DNA from: Chersky-840 sp963811775
Lineage (GTDB): Bacteria; Actinomycetota; Acidimicrobiia; Acidimicrobiales; UBA8190
Direction: 5' to 3'
Length of the DNA: 64,000 bases
Assembly (NCBI GenBank): GCA_963811775.1
Contig: CAWESO010000012.1
Span: 186,001-250,000, forward strand
The notes under the pieces were generated by a model, which searched no databases, was not told the origin of the DNA, and worked only from the letters and a program-made list of their open reading frames with translations. A program made the position numbers and the translations under genes. Shown one piece after another: positions 52,192 through 61,882 of the stretch (its first letter is position 1; each line of letters opens with the position of its first letter).

Positions 52192-52713
52192 CCCAGGGTC
52201 ACCAAGCCAACGTCATCTTTGTGGGACCGTGCTTGTGACTGAGACCGAGTCCTAGGCAGCTCGATAATGCTGCCGGGAGCGGTTCGGGTGGTCCTGTGCT
52301 AATCGGCTCGAGCAACCCCACCCGGCATCCGCCGGCTAGGCCTGCGCCCCAGATCAGGGTAGCTCAGTGTGACGACGGGACGCCTGCTCTGCCGTGGCGC
52401 GACGCGCAACGGATGAAGGAATGAACTATGCCTGATCAGAGCTCTGCGCCACGGCGCGAAGGGTTTGAAAATAAGCACCCTGTCCTGCTCCACTCGCCGT
52501 GCGCACCAAAGCCGCCGGTCGCAGTGCGATGGCCTAGGACAAATCCGCCCGGATCACTCCCATAAGTGAAGCAGAGCTCCACTGATGCCGCCAACGTCGA
52601 GGGGTGGAGTTGCCCCGATTCCGTGGACGTCACCGATCGCTGGAGGCGCCCGAGCCAACTCGAAGCCACGAAGACCTTTCGGTGAATGGTTCGAGAGTCA
52701 GCACTCTCTTGTC
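52192..52713. other. Intergenic, nothing assigned
   Basis: About 520 bases of lower GC. No gene recognised on either strand; open frames lack ribosome sites and family features. Confidence 0.4.
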
Positions 52714-53172
52714 ATGTTCGAATACGGGGATTTTGTGGAGGTAATAGGACGTTACTCCAACCCCCCTCGCACCCCTGTTGACCTGCAGAGACTCCTGAGC
52801 ACCGCCTGTCTCGAATCGTCAGATCCGACCTCAGAACGCCCTCCGAGGCAACATCAGCGCCGCCTCCGCCCCGGCGAACTAAGTCAACTCAAGTCCGGAT
52901 ACCTCTCAGGGGTCGGGGTGAAAGAGCTCGCCCAACGTTTTGGGATCACGCGTCAAACGGTTGTCGAGTGCATGCGCCGAGCCGGTGTCCCACGGCGGTA
53001 TCCGAAGCTCGGTCTGGAAGCAATCGACAAAGCGGCGTCTCTCTATCGTTCGGGCTGGTCGCTGGTTGCCGTAGGTGAGACTTTGTCGGTTGACCCGAGC
53101 ACCGTTCGTCGAATTCTCGTTACGCAAGGTGTTCCGATGCGGGATCCCCAGGGCCGAGAACGCCGGACATAG
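52714..53172 (+). CDS. Helix-turn-helix protein (two tandem HTH units)
   Basis: 152 residues. From about residue 50, two HTH-like units follow each other: QLKSGYLSGVGVKELAQRFG with ITRQTVVECMRRAGVPRRYP, then LYRSGWSLVAVGETLSVDPS with TVRRILVTQGVPMRDPQGRE. This resembles resolvase-tail or Hin-type HTHs found as stand-alone actinobacterial proteins. ATG 52714 is chosen; an upstream in-frame start at 52585 adds a non-conserved segment. Base composition is below its neighbours, and IS110 copy 2 lies 115 bases on, suggesting acquired DNA. Confidence 0.65.
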   Translation: MFEYGDFVEVIGRYSNPPRTPVDLQRLLSTACLESSDPTSERPPRQHQRRLRPGELSQLKSGYLSGVGVKELAQRFGITRQTVVECMRRAGVPRRYPKLGLEAIDKAASLYRSGWSLVAVGETLSVDPSTVRRILVTQGVPMRDPQGRERRT

Positions 53173-53317
53173 GTAAAGATCGCCGATTTTCGACGACAAG
53201 AAGCACGGACGGTCGGGGTGGTGGGCCACCCGATGAGCTGCGCTCCCATCGGTCCGCTCCGATCGGAATGCCCCATGAGCGTTACCAATCAGAATAAAAG
53301 AGCCCTCTCTCTGATGG

Positions 53318-53487
53318 AGATCCACCGCTGAGCGGTTGAACCTCATTACCGTGCGAGGGCACCGAGATCTTGGCCTGACTTTCTGATAGCGGGATCACGT
53401 TGTCCTGTCGGCCGACATCTCGGACCATGAACGGCGCGCCCCGTTCCAGAGGGGTGATGGACCGCCCTGTTCGTGCAGGGCGGAGAT
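53318..53487 (+). ncRNA. Candidate bridge RNA region of IS110 copy 2
   Basis: Same conserved left-end block as copy 1. The ACCGC-TGA-GCGGT hairpin is kept, and the 8-bp hairpin at 53462-53483 is perfect here (CCGCCCTG with CAGGGCGG). Copy 1 has T for C in the left arm, which keeps pairing as G-U. Preserved pairing in two diverged copies argues for an RNA function. Confidence 0.55.
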
Positions 53488-53544
53488 CACCGTCACCTCC
53501 TTCACGGGACGGCCGCGCCACCCCTTGACTAAAGGAGAACAGGG

Positions 53545-54591
53545 ATGGCAGTGACCATCGTAGAAGCTGGCCGCACCATTGTCGGTGGTGTCGACACCCA
53601 CCTCGATGTCCATGTGGCCGCGGCCTTGGACGCCATCGGCGGCGTGCTCGGAGTGGAGTCGTTCGTGACCACGCCCAAGGGCTACACGGCCATGCTCGAG
53701 TGGATGAGCGCTTTCGGGACGATCTCCAAGGTGGGCGTGGAGGGCACCGGCGCCTATGGAGCCGGGCTCGGACGGTTCCTCGCTCGCGCCGGCATCGAGG
53801 TGGTCGAGGTCGACCGGCCCAACCGCCAGGTGCGCCGGGCCAAAGGCAAATCCGATCCCGCCGATGCTGTCGAGGCGGCCCGGGCTGTGCTGAGCGGCCG
53901 CTGCACCGGGGCCCCGAAGTCCAGGGACGGCAACGTCGAGGCCATCCGGGCGCTGGTCGTCGCCAAGCGTTCGGCTCGAGAGGGTCGCCTCCGCGCCGTC
54001 CACCAGATGCGCCAGCTGAGTTACACGGCCCCCGACCAGCTTCGATGCCGCCTCAAAGGCCTGGCGACGAGCGACTTCGTCGCCGAGGCCGCCGCCTTGC
54101 GGGTCCGGGTCGGGGGCGACCCGGTGGTCTCGGCCACGAAGATGGCCCTCGCCAGCTTGGGGCGCCGGGTCCACGCCCTCGAAGAGGAGGCCGCGCACCT
54201 CGACGAGCGACTCGCCGAGCTCGTGGAGGCGACGGCGCCGAACCTGCTCGAGCTCTTCGGCGTGGGGATCGACACCGCCGCCGTCTTGCTCGTCGCCGCC
54301 GGCGACAACCCCGAGCGCCTGCGCTCCGAAGCCGCCTGGGCGCATCTCTGCGGCGTGGCGCCCATTGAGGCATCCTCAGGGAAGGTCACCCGACACCGTC
54401 TCAACCGAGGTGGCGACCGCAGCGCCAACGCCGCCCTGTGGCGCATCGTCATGACGCGCATCGCGAAGGACCCTCGCACCCGCGCCTATCTCGAGCGCCG
54501 GACGAAAGAGGGCCGCTCCAAGCGGGAGGTGATCCGAGTCCTCAAGCGCTATGTCGCCCGCGAGGTCTTCAAGCACCTTCCTCGCGCCTAG
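53545..54591 (+). CDS. IS110-family transposase (DEDD recombinase), copy 2
   Basis: 348 residues, intact, with D17, E66, D104 and D107 of the RuvC-like site and the ASSGK serine region, as in copy 1. About 50 differences from copy 1 make it a diverged relative, not a recent duplicate. The AAAGGAGAACAGGG ribosome site is just before the ATG. Confidence 0.95.
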   Translation: MAVTIVEAGRTIVGGVDTHLDVHVAAALDAIGGVLGVESFVTTPKGYTAMLEWMSAFGTISKVGVEGTGAYGAGLGRFLARAGIEVVEVDRPNRQVRRAKGKSDPADAVEAARAVLSGRCTGAPKSRDGNVEAIRALVVAKRSAREGRLRAVHQMRQLSYTAPDQLRCRLKGLATSDFVAEAAALRVRVGGDPVVSATKMALASLGRRVHALEEEAAHLDERLAELVEATAPNLLELFGVGIDTAAVLLVAAGDNPERLRSEAAWAHLCGVAPIEASSGKVTRHRLNRGGDRSANAALWRIVMTRIAKDPRTRAYLERRTKEGRSKREVIRVLKRYVAREVFKHLPRA

Positions 54592-54800
54592 ATCTCCGAG
54601 CGGCGGGTCTGGCTCCAACGTTACCTGCCGTCTTCGGACTGGCCTTCGTCCGATTTGCCGGCCCGTCACTCGGAACCCTGCTCGGAGAGCATCGACGCAT
54701 GGCTTGGTAAGAGCTTGCCCTCGTCCGACGAGTGGCTCCTGATTGGTCCGCCCGCTGTCCATGCCACCGAGCCCAAGAACCTCTTGACAACCATAGGAGC

Positions 54801-55286
54801 TTCGGATGGCCTGCGGGCCCCCGCATGGCCCCAGCCATTGCTCGCAAACGGCACATCGAGGATGGCTCCACACCGGTACACGACGCGCACGGGATCCCCG
54901 AGTACCGGGCGGCCAGGCATCTCTTGGCTCCGGGCTCGTGGCCCGACTGGGACCGGCACTTGAGTGCGGCCCACGGGAACAGCAGACAGCCCTAGCACAG
55001 CCCTTTGCTCGCCGATAGATCGTCAACCCCTGCGCGGTCCCTGTGGGAGAGAGTCTGACCCACAGGGCATGTAATGCCACATGCCTGCTAACAACTGTGG
55101 AGTGGAATCGCGTCGGAGAACTGCTTCCTCCGCCAGCTGTCGGACGCGTTTGCCGACCCTGGTCGGAGTCGCAACCAGGAGGTGGTCGCGGCGACCCGAA
55201 CACAGTGCGGCAATCGAAGAGGCCGCGCTCTACCCGAAGTCGACGTGTGGTTGCGCGCTGATGCTGGCACTGCCGACGGGGAAGGT
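54801..55286. other. Intergenic, possible gene tail beside the IS110 element
   Basis: About 490 bases. A frame ending at 54995 reads IEDGSTPVHDAHGIPEYRAA and RHLLAPGSWPDWDRHLSAAH, which looks like real protein but has no recognised family or start. It could be the end of a gene cut by the IS. The rest holds the ATPase leader. Confidence 0.4.
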
Positions 55287-58043
55287 TTGACGACGTCCGT
55301 GAGAGAGTCGGAGCCTCAGCTACAAGACCTCGACGCAGAGGAGCCCGCCTCCCGGCTGTTTCGCGACTTGCGCACATCGCGTAAAGGGTTGTCTGCCCGG
55401 GAGGCCGCTCGACGGCTGGAGGTATATGGCCGCAATGAGCTGGAACGGCGCGGTGGACACCGGCTGTGGCGTGAGCTTGGCCGCCAGTTCACCCACCCGT
55501 TGGCATTGCTGCTCTGGGCAGCGGCCGGGTTGGCATGGTTGGGCGGCATCGTCCAAGTGGCCATCGCCATCCTCATCGTCATCGTTCTCAACGCTCTGTT
55601 TGCGTTCGCGCAGGAGGTGCAGGCCGAACGAGCCGTCGAAGCACTGCAGGACTACCTCCCGCAGGATGCCCGGGTGCTGCGCGACGGCACGGTCTGCACT
55701 GTTCCCGCTGCCGAGCTCGTCCCCGGCGACGTGATGGCGATCGAGGAGGGAGAGCGGATCTCCGCCGACGGCCGGCTGCTATCCGGTTCGGTGGAGATCG
55801 ACGCGTCCACCCTGACCGGCGAGTCGATGCCGGTGGCCCGCTCCTCCGACTGGACCAACTCTGGCGTCTCCCTCCTGCAGGCACGCGATCTGGTCTTCAG
55901 CGGGACGACGTGTACCACTGGAGAGGCCACGGCGGTGGTCGTGGCCACGGGCATGCACAGCGAACTGGGCCGGATCGCGGCCCTGTCCCAAAGAGTGGAG
56001 CCGGAGCAGAGCCCTCTCGAACGCCAGGTCCGCACCGTCGCCTGGCTGATCGCAATGATCGCTGTGGTCATGGCGGCGGCGTTCATGCCGATCGCCACCT
56101 TGGGCGGCGGGTTGACGTTGAGCGCAGCACTGGTGCTCGCTGTGGGGCTCATCGCCGGCAACGTGCCCGAGGGCCTGCTTCCGGTCATCACGCTGGCGCT
56201 GGCCATCGGAGTTCGTGACCTGGCCCAACGCGGGGCGGTGGTCAAGCGCCTCTCCGCGGCGGAGACCCTCGGCTCCACCGATGTCATCTGCACGGACAAG
56301 ACGGGCACCCTCACGGAGAACCATATGCGGGTGACCAGCTTGTGGACCCTGGCGGGCGAGCTGAGTCTCACAGCCCCGCTGCCAGGCACCCCGGCCGTCA
56401 CGGGCCGCCCACCAGCCGTGGATGCACTGCTACCGGTGATGGTGACCTGCAACAACGCGCACCAGGACGCCGCCGGGCAGTGGATCGGGGACCCCACCGA
56501 GCTTGCCGTGCTCTCGGCCGCCGACGCCATGGGGGTGCGGCTCACGGAAGAGGAGCGCACCGCTCAACGGGTCGCTCAGTTCCACTTCGATCCCGCCCGC
56601 AAGCTCATGTCCACCCTTGACCGCCGCGATGGCACGCTGCAGGTGGATGTCAAAGGCGCGCCCGAGGCCATCTTGTCTCGCTGCACGACGGTCATGACGC
56701 CCCAGAGCGGGACCGTTCTATTGGACGACGATTCCCGCCGTTCGGTGACGGACCAAGTGGACGCCTACGCCGCTGCGGGGCTACGAGTCCTGGCCTTCGC
56801 CGTCCGCCCAGTTCGCGACGGCGACGGCGTCCCGAGCGACCGCGATGAAGCCGAACGCGACCTTACGCTTGTGGGGCTGGCGGCCATGCTCGACCCGCCC
56901 CGCCCCGAGGTGGCTGACGCCGTGGCGCGCTGTCACAGCGCCGGCATCCGCATCATCGTCGTCACCGGCGATCATCCCCTCACGGCGAAAGCCATCGCCA
57001 GCATCGTCGGCATCGGCGACCACCAGACCCCGGTTGTCACCGGCGAAGAGTTGGACCGGATGAGCGACCGCCAGCTCGACGAGCTATTGGGTGGCGGAGT
57101 GGAGGTCATCTTCGCCCGGACCTCTCCCGAGGCCAAGTTGCGTATTCTCGACGCCCTGCGCGCCGAGGGCCACATCGTTGCCATGACCGGCGACGGGGTG
57201 AATGACGCCCCGGCGCTGCGCCGCGCCGACATCGGGGTGGCCATGGGCCGGGGGGGGACCGATGTCGCGCGCGAGGCGTCCACCATGGTGCTTACTGACG
57301 ACAACTTCGCCACCATCGTCGCTGCCGTCCAAGCCGGGCGGCGCGTCTACGACAACATCCGCAAGTTCATCGTCTATATCTTCGCCCACTCCACGCCGGA
57401 GATCGCCCCTTACCTCGTCTTTGCGCTGGCTCGGGGCCGCGTGCCGCTGCCTCTGACTGTGCTGCAGCTCCTCGCCTTCGACGTCGGCACCGAGACGCTG
57501 CCTGCGCTCGCACTCGGACGCGAGCCGGCCGAGCCTGACATCATGGCGCGTCCTCCGAGGCGGCGAAGCGAAGGGGTCATCCGCCTACCGATGCTCTTGC
57601 GGGCCTGGCTCTTCCTCGGCCTCATCGCTGCCGCACTCCAGATGGGAGCTTTCTTCTACGTCCTTACGAGCGCTGGCTGGCACCCCGGGAATCCGGTCGG
57701 CTCCGGACGCCCGCTCCACCATGCGTATCTCCAGGCCACCACCATGACCTTCCTGGCAATGGTCATGTGTCAGGTCGGCACGGCGTTCGCCTGCCGCACC
57801 GAGCGGGCCTCTCTTCGCTCCGTCGGTATTCTGACCAACCGGCTCTTACTATGGGGGATCGCATTCGCGCTCACTCTCGCCGCTGTACTCATCTATGTGC
57901 CGGCATGCCAGCATCTGCTCGCCACCGCTGCCCTGCCCCCCCACCTTCTTCTTTTCACCCTGCCTTTTCCCGTGATTGTTTGGGGGGCCGACGAACTCCG
58001 GCGAATGCTGGTTCGTCGCCACGTAAGTTCATCGGCTACCTGA
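55287..58043 (+). CDS. P-type cation ATPase resembling the Na,K-ATPase type (IIC)
   Basis: 918 residues. An N-terminal cation-ATPase domain precedes the A domain (DASTLTGESMPVAR), phosphorylation site ICTDKTGTLTENHMR, nucleotide-binding VDVKGAPEAILSRC and hinge VAMTGDGVNDAPALRRADIG. M4 reads AGNVPEGLLPVITLALAIG; M5-M6 reads STPEIAPYLVFALARGRVPL, then LLAFDVGTETLPALALGREP. The PEGLL and the DxGTE-xxPALxLG pattern are closer to Na,K-ATPase than to SERCA, so Na+, K+ or H+ transport is the best guess. TTG 55287 with GGGGAAGG upstream is the likely start. Confidence 0.88.
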   Translation: MTTSVRESEPQLQDLDAEEPASRLFRDLRTSRKGLSAREAARRLEVYGRNELERRGGHRLWRELGRQFTHPLALLLWAAAGLAWLGGIVQVAIAILIVIVLNALFAFAQEVQAERAVEALQDYLPQDARVLRDGTVCTVPAAELVPGDVMAIEEGERISADGRLLSGSVEIDASTLTGESMPVARSSDWTNSGVSLLQARDLVFSGTTCTTGEATAVVVATGMHSELGRIAALSQRVEPEQSPLERQVRTVAWLIAMIAVVMAAAFMPIATLGGGLTLSAALVLAVGLIAGNVPEGLLPVITLALAIGVRDLAQRGAVVKRLSAAETLGSTDVICTDKTGTLTENHMRVTSLWTLAGELSLTAPLPGTPAVTGRPPAVDALLPVMVTCNNAHQDAAGQWIGDPTELAVLSAADAMGVRLTEEERTAQRVAQFHFDPARKLMSTLDRRDGTLQVDVKGAPEAILSRCTTVMTPQSGTVLLDDDSRRSVTDQVDAYAAAGLRVLAFAVRPVRDGDGVPSDRDEAERDLTLVGLAAMLDPPRPEVADAVARCHSAGIRIIVVTGDHPLTAKAIASIVGIGDHQTPVVTGEELDRMSDRQLDELLGGGVEVIFARTSPEAKLRILDALRAEGHIVAMTGDGVNDAPALRRADIGVAMGRGGTDVAREASTMVLTDDNFATIVAAVQAGRRVYDNIRKFIVYIFAHSTPEIAPYLVFALARGRVPLPLTVLQLLAFDVGTETLPALALGREPAEPDIMARPPRRRSEGVIRLPMLLRAWLFLGLIAAALQMGAFFYVLTSAGWHPGNPVGSGRPLHHAYLQATTMTFLAMVMCQVGTAFACRTERASLRSVGILTNRLLLWGIAFALTLAAVLIYVPACQHLLATAALPPHLLLFTLPFPVIVWGADELRRMLVRRHVSSSAT

Positions 58044-58510
58044 CCGTCAGAAGTCGCAATTTCGCCTGACTACAATCCACCGAGATCGCTCGGGATTGCC
58101 GTACAGTGCGCCCTGACGGGGCCAGGGTTCCGACCGATGGGCCAGTCGAGATCACCCGGACTCGGGCGGGTGCTGCTCTTTCTGTGAGTGCCGAATCAGT
58201 CCGAAGGTGACGGACTCGCCTCCGACGTGAGCCAAGCGGTATCGCTCGGCGGTGGCGATACCGAGGGGGTCGCCAATCGGCCCGGTCACCCGAATCCGGT
58301 GCAGCCTGTCGGGCGCAGAGGAAGACACGGGCCACGCATACCCCCGACTAGCGGTCGCCCAACCGTCCTCGCCTATGCCTCTCAGACCCCGGTTGGGAAC
58401 GGCACTTATGCCGGTAATCGTGTCAAGTCTTTGCGGGATATGCCGGTAATCGGCGGGCGTCTCCGAGCCATTTGCTGAGGACGCCCGCCGGTCCGGCCTA
58501 TGGGGTTCGC
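58044..58510. other. Intergenic, nothing firmly assigned
   Basis: About 470 bases downstream of both the ATPase and the recombinase genes. A minus-strand reading RIRVTGPIGDPLGIATAERY then RLAHVGGESVTFGLIRHSQ is protein-like, but it has no clear start and no family. A third recombinase, as in recombinase-trio elements, was looked for and not found. Confidence 0.35.
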
Positions 58511-59785
58511 TCAGGGCCCATAGGCGGCTCCGGTGCTGTTCTTCAGCCCCTCGACGAGACTGTCGAACAGGACCTGACGTTTGATCTGGCCGTGTGAAGC
58601 GGCATGGTCGCGCTGCGCTGTCAGCGTGTCTTTGAACTCGACGGTGGTGGCGAAGAACCCGCAGCCTTCGCACAGCGATTCAAAGCTGCAGTCGAGTTCG
58701 GCCGGCCGCGTGCACCAGCCGTTGCCGAGCATGCGGCGATGCTCGAGGCGAAGCCGGCACATCGCCGGTGTCTCGGGTAGATCAGGTGGCTCGACATAGA
58801 GGGCATCGACCTTCTCAGCCGCAGCTCGGTACTCGTCGGCCACGGTCTTGTTGGCGATGCGCGCGTAGCGGATGGTCATCCGCAAGGTGCGGTGTCCGAG
58901 CAGCTCGGCGATCGACTCCAGTCGCATACCCCGGTTCACCGCCTGGGTGGCCAGGGTGTGGCGCAGCTGGTGGGGGTGGACGTGTCCGATGCCCGCCCTC
59001 TTGGCCACCCGGTTCACCATGCGGGTAACGACATGGCGGTTCAGGGGTTGGCCGTCGGTGTTGGTGAGGAGCAACCCCGTCCTGCCGCCGTGGTGGGTGG
59101 TCTGCCACTCCGCCAGGAGGTCGATGAGCGGTGGGAGAAGCGGCACGCTTCGATCGTTTCTGAGTTTTCCGACCGGGACCTTCAACCAATAGCCACCGCC
59201 ACGACGTGACACAGCGTCGTGCTCGAGCGCACACAGCTCTCCCACCCGAAGTCCGGTGCGGGCCAGGATCTCGAGCACCAACCGGCGTAGTGGATCGGAC
59301 TCTCGGGCCACCTCTCGCAAGAACCGCGCCGCGGCGGCGTCATCGAGGGCCTTAGGGAGCAATTCTTCGGGCCGAGGGATGTCGCTGATGAACACCGGCG
59401 AGCGCGCCGGGACGTCCTCGTAGCCCCACTCGATGATGCGGTCGAAGAACGTGAGCAGCATCCCGAGGCGCATGCGCAATGTGTTGATAGCCAGCGGAGT
59501 GCCCTTGTTCGTGACATGTGCTTTGAGGACGAGCTTGTAGGACTCGATGTGAGTGCGACCCACGTCTTTGAAGCCTTGGACCTCGGGGTGCGTCTTGACC
59601 AGGTGCTGGGCAAACCGCCGCAGCGAGGTGCTCGTCTGTTTGACCGAAGACGGGCGCAGCGACACGTCAAGCTGGGCCAGATAGCGCCGGGCCGTTGCCG
59701 CCACACGCGGTGCAGCGACCGCGACCTGGGCCCATTCGAGCTCGTCGGATGACAGGGGACGGGTCTTTTCCGCCAGCACGCTCAT
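58511..59785 (-). CDS. Tyrosine recombinase/integrase with Cys-rich C-terminus
   Basis: 424 residues. The core-binding domain occupies about 30-140. Catalytic residues lie in LARTGLRVGELCALEHDAVS (Arg), HVHPHQLRHTLATQAVNRG (His, Arg), LLGHRTLRMTIRYARI (His and Tyr). After the core comes a tail with several Cys (CTRPAELDCSFESLCEGCGF), a possible zinc site found in transposon-borne recombinases. It overlaps the upstream broken recombinase by ATGA (59782-59785), so the two were one operon. Resembles Tn554-type or recombinase-in-trio systems. Confidence 0.9.
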   Translation of the reverse strand: MSVLAEKTRPLSSDELEWAQVAVAAPRVAATARRYLAQLDVSLRPSSVKQTSTSLRRFAQHLVKTHPEVQGFKDVGRTHIESYKLVLKAHVTNKGTPLAINTLRMRLGMLLTFFDRIIEWGYEDVPARSPVFISDIPRPEELLPKALDDAAAARFLREVARESDPLRRLVLEILARTGLRVGELCALEHDAVSRRGGGYWLKVPVGKLRNDRSVPLLPPLIDLLAEWQTTHHGGRTGLLLTNTDGQPLNRHVVTRMVNRVAKRAGIGHVHPHQLRHTLATQAVNRGMRLESIAELLGHRTLRMTIRYARIANKTVADEYRAAAEKVDALYVEPPDLPETPAMCRLRLEHRRMLGNGWCTRPAELDCSFESLCEGCGFFATTVEFKDTLTAQRDHAASHGQIKRQVLFDSLVEGLKNSTGAAYGP

Positions 59786-60505
59786 CGGGCCACCGCCTCG
59801 AGCACCGGGACGTCAATAAGCGAGATGGCCCTGGCGTACTCATCAGCCAGCCACTCGTTGGACAGGTGCAGATAGATCCGCGTCGTCTCGATCGAGCGGT
59901 GCCCGGCCTGGGCCTGGATGGCTTCTAAGGCCATGCCCGCTTCGCGCAGTCTGGTGAGACAGGTGTGGCGCAACTCGTGGCAGGTGCCGTGAGAGAGTCC
60001 GATCCGGTCCCGCGTGTAGCGCACGATCTCATCGAGACCGTCCTCTGACAGCGGTTGCCCCCGGCGCCGACCCTTCAACACCACGAAGAAGCGAGCCCCG
60101 TCCCTTTCGCGAGCGCCTCGTGGCGAGTCCCTTCGGAACCGGGTTGGCCTCGCGCTCACCGATCATCACGAGATAGTTGAAGAATCCCGACACCGACGAC
60201 AGGCGCCGCTTGATGGTGCTCGCCGACAGCCCGGACTCACCGTCAGAGATCCTCACCACCTTTCCCTCGAACAGCGGCCGCCGCTGCGCCGTGATGAACT
60301 CCAAGACGTCGGTTACCTCGACGTCAGCGGGCTCCTTGTCGATCTCGGTGAAGAACACCCTGAGGTCTGAGGTGGTGGCGAGCAGGGTGTTGTGCCGAGC
60401 ACACGCTTCGACGAACTCGAGATATCGGTCAGCCAAGGGGTGCCCCAACCGCGTGGATGGATTGACTCCGGACGTGTGTCCAGCGAGGTGAGATGAGGTA
60501 GGCAA
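59782..60505 (-). pseudogene. Tyrosine recombinase with internal deletion and frameshift
   Basis: The N-terminal core-binding part is intact (LADRYLEFVEACARHNTLLA to SSVSGFFNYLVMIGEREANP, then VPKGLATRR). The homology resumes in another frame with RFFVVLKGRRRGQPLSEDGL, CHELRHTCLTRLREAGMALE and the His/Tyr end QAGHRSIETTRIYLHLSNEW. About 110 residues between, including the first catalytic Arg, are missing near 60115-60150. It cannot encode an active recombinase. Confidence 0.85.
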
Positions 60506-60676
60506 ACCGGGTTCCTTTCAGCCTCCGTGCCTGTCGGTGTGACAGAGCACTGGAAGCATTGAGGATTACCGGCATATCTACACTTACAGGATGGCCCTGG
60601 AGGTCCCGACCTTGGTGCGCGGGCAGTGGGCTCGGACGCAGGGCGAGAACGGCCTCTGCACGGCGGCCTGCCTCCG

Positions 60677-61882
60677 TCAGCTCTTCCGTCCCTGCCCCCT
60701 GGGCAGGATCACCGGCAGCTTCTGCCATCCCCGGACGGTCGACGTCTGGGCCCGTACTGCGTTCGGGGTGTCGACCTCCCATTCCGGAAAGCGCGTCAGC
60801 AGCTCCTCGAGGGTGACGCGGGCCTCGAGACGGGCCAGGTGCGCGCCGAGGCAGAGATGGAGACCGTGGCCGAAGCTCAGATGTCGCCCCTCGTCGCGGT
60901 CGATGTCGAATCGGTCCGGCTCGGTGAAGTGCCGTTCGTCGTGGTTGGCAGACGCATTTAGCAGGAGCAGGACGCTCCCGGCGGGCACCACCTGGCCGAA
61001 GTGCTCGACGTCGTGGGTGACGGATCGGGCCTGCACCGGCGAGGGCGGCTCGAAGCGAAGCAACTCCTCTATGGCGCCGGGCATGCGGCTCGGGTCTTGG
61101 GCCAGTTTCGCCCGCTGGTCGGGGTGGTCGGCCAGGAGCTTTCCGGCCCATCCGATGAGCCGGGTCGTGGTCTCGTTGCCTGCCCCGGCGAGCAGGCCGA
61201 CGTAGCCGAGGACCTCCTCCTTCGTCAGCGTACGCACCGTCCCGTCCCGATCCGTGAACGTCGCCGTGAGCAGCTCGGTCATGAGGTCGTCCGAGGGATG
61301 CTGGGAACGCCACTCGATGTACTCGGCGTAATCGGTGTCCTGACTCATCAACGTCGACAAGTCGGGCGGGACGCCCTCCTCGAGCCGCAGGCCTTCGTCG
61401 AAGCGGTCCCGCAGGGCCTGCTGGTCCTCCTCGGGGATACCAAGAAGCATCCCAATGGCGCGCATGGGCACCTGCGCCCCGATATCGGCCACGAAGTCGA
61501 AACCGTCCCGTTCGGTGAGTGCATCCAGACAACGACGGGCGTACGCCCGGACCCTGGGCTCGATGGCCGCCATTCGCCGGGTCGTGAAGACGCGGCTCAG
61601 GAGCCCTCGGTGCAGGTTGTGATCCGGGGGGTCCTCGAAGATGAACATGCCGGGGGGCAGCTGGATGTCCGCCTTGATGATCTCGAGGACCGACCCCTTG
61701 GCGGAGCTGTAGGACGGCCAGTCGAGGAAACAGCGCTCGACGTCGTCGTAGCGGCTGAGGGCGAAGAAGTCGTACTTCTCGTTGTAGTAGAGGGGCGCAT
61801 CGTCGCGCATCCGCTTCCAGACCGGGTACGGATCGGCGTCGATGTCGAAGTCATAGGGGTCGTAGTAGACATCCGTCGTCAT
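60677..61882 (-). CDS. Cytochrome P450
   Basis: 401 residues. The oxygen-binding I-helix motif is GLLAGAGNETTTRLIGWAGK, the ExxR helix IEELLRFEPPSPVQARSV, and the haem loop LSFGHGLHLCLGAHLARLEA with Cys 344. An N-terminal YYDPYDFDIDADPYPVWKRM fits soluble bacterial P450s acting on terpenoids, steroids or fatty acids. The start overlaps the upstream dehydrogenase stop (ATGA, 61879-61882), so it is the third gene of a coupled set. Confidence 0.95.
   Translation of the reverse strand: MTTDVYYDPYDFDIDADPYPVWKRMRDDAPLYYNEKYDFFALSRYDDVERCFLDWPSYSSAKGSVLEIIKADIQLPPGMFIFEDPPDHNLHRGLLSRVFTTRRMAAIEPRVRAYARRCLDALTERDGFDFVADIGAQVPMRAIGMLLGIPEEDQQALRDRFDEGLRLEEGVPPDLSTLMSQDTDYAEYIEWRSQHPSDDLMTELLTATFTDRDGTVRTLTKEEVLGYVGLLAGAGNETTTRLIGWAGKLLADHPDQRAKLAQDPSRMPGAIEELLRFEPPSPVQARSVTHDVEHFGQVVPAGSVLLLLNASANHDERHFTEPDRFDIDRDEGRHLSFGHGLHLCLGAHLARLEARVTLEELLTRFPEWEVDTPNAVRAQTSTVRGWQKLPVILPRGQGRKS

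Larger units (their letters stand above)
53287..54800 (+). mobile_element. IS110-family element, copy 2
   Basis: Aligned with copy 1, shared sequence runs from AATCAG (53287) to ATAGGAGC (ending 54800). Non-coding flanks of about 258 bases on the left and 209 on the right are also conserved. TTGACA at 54784-54789 lies just inside the right end. No terminal repeats. Ends are approximate. Confidence 0.8.

Noticed and set aside
58044..58510. A third recombinase gene, to complete a recombinase-trio element
   Set aside because: No catalytic motif or core-binding domain was found on either strand; only short protein-like readings without a start.
60429..61532. A 367-codon minus frame over the P450 and recombinase remnant
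   Set aside because: It overlaps two genes with firm motifs in other frames, and its product is Arg-rich.
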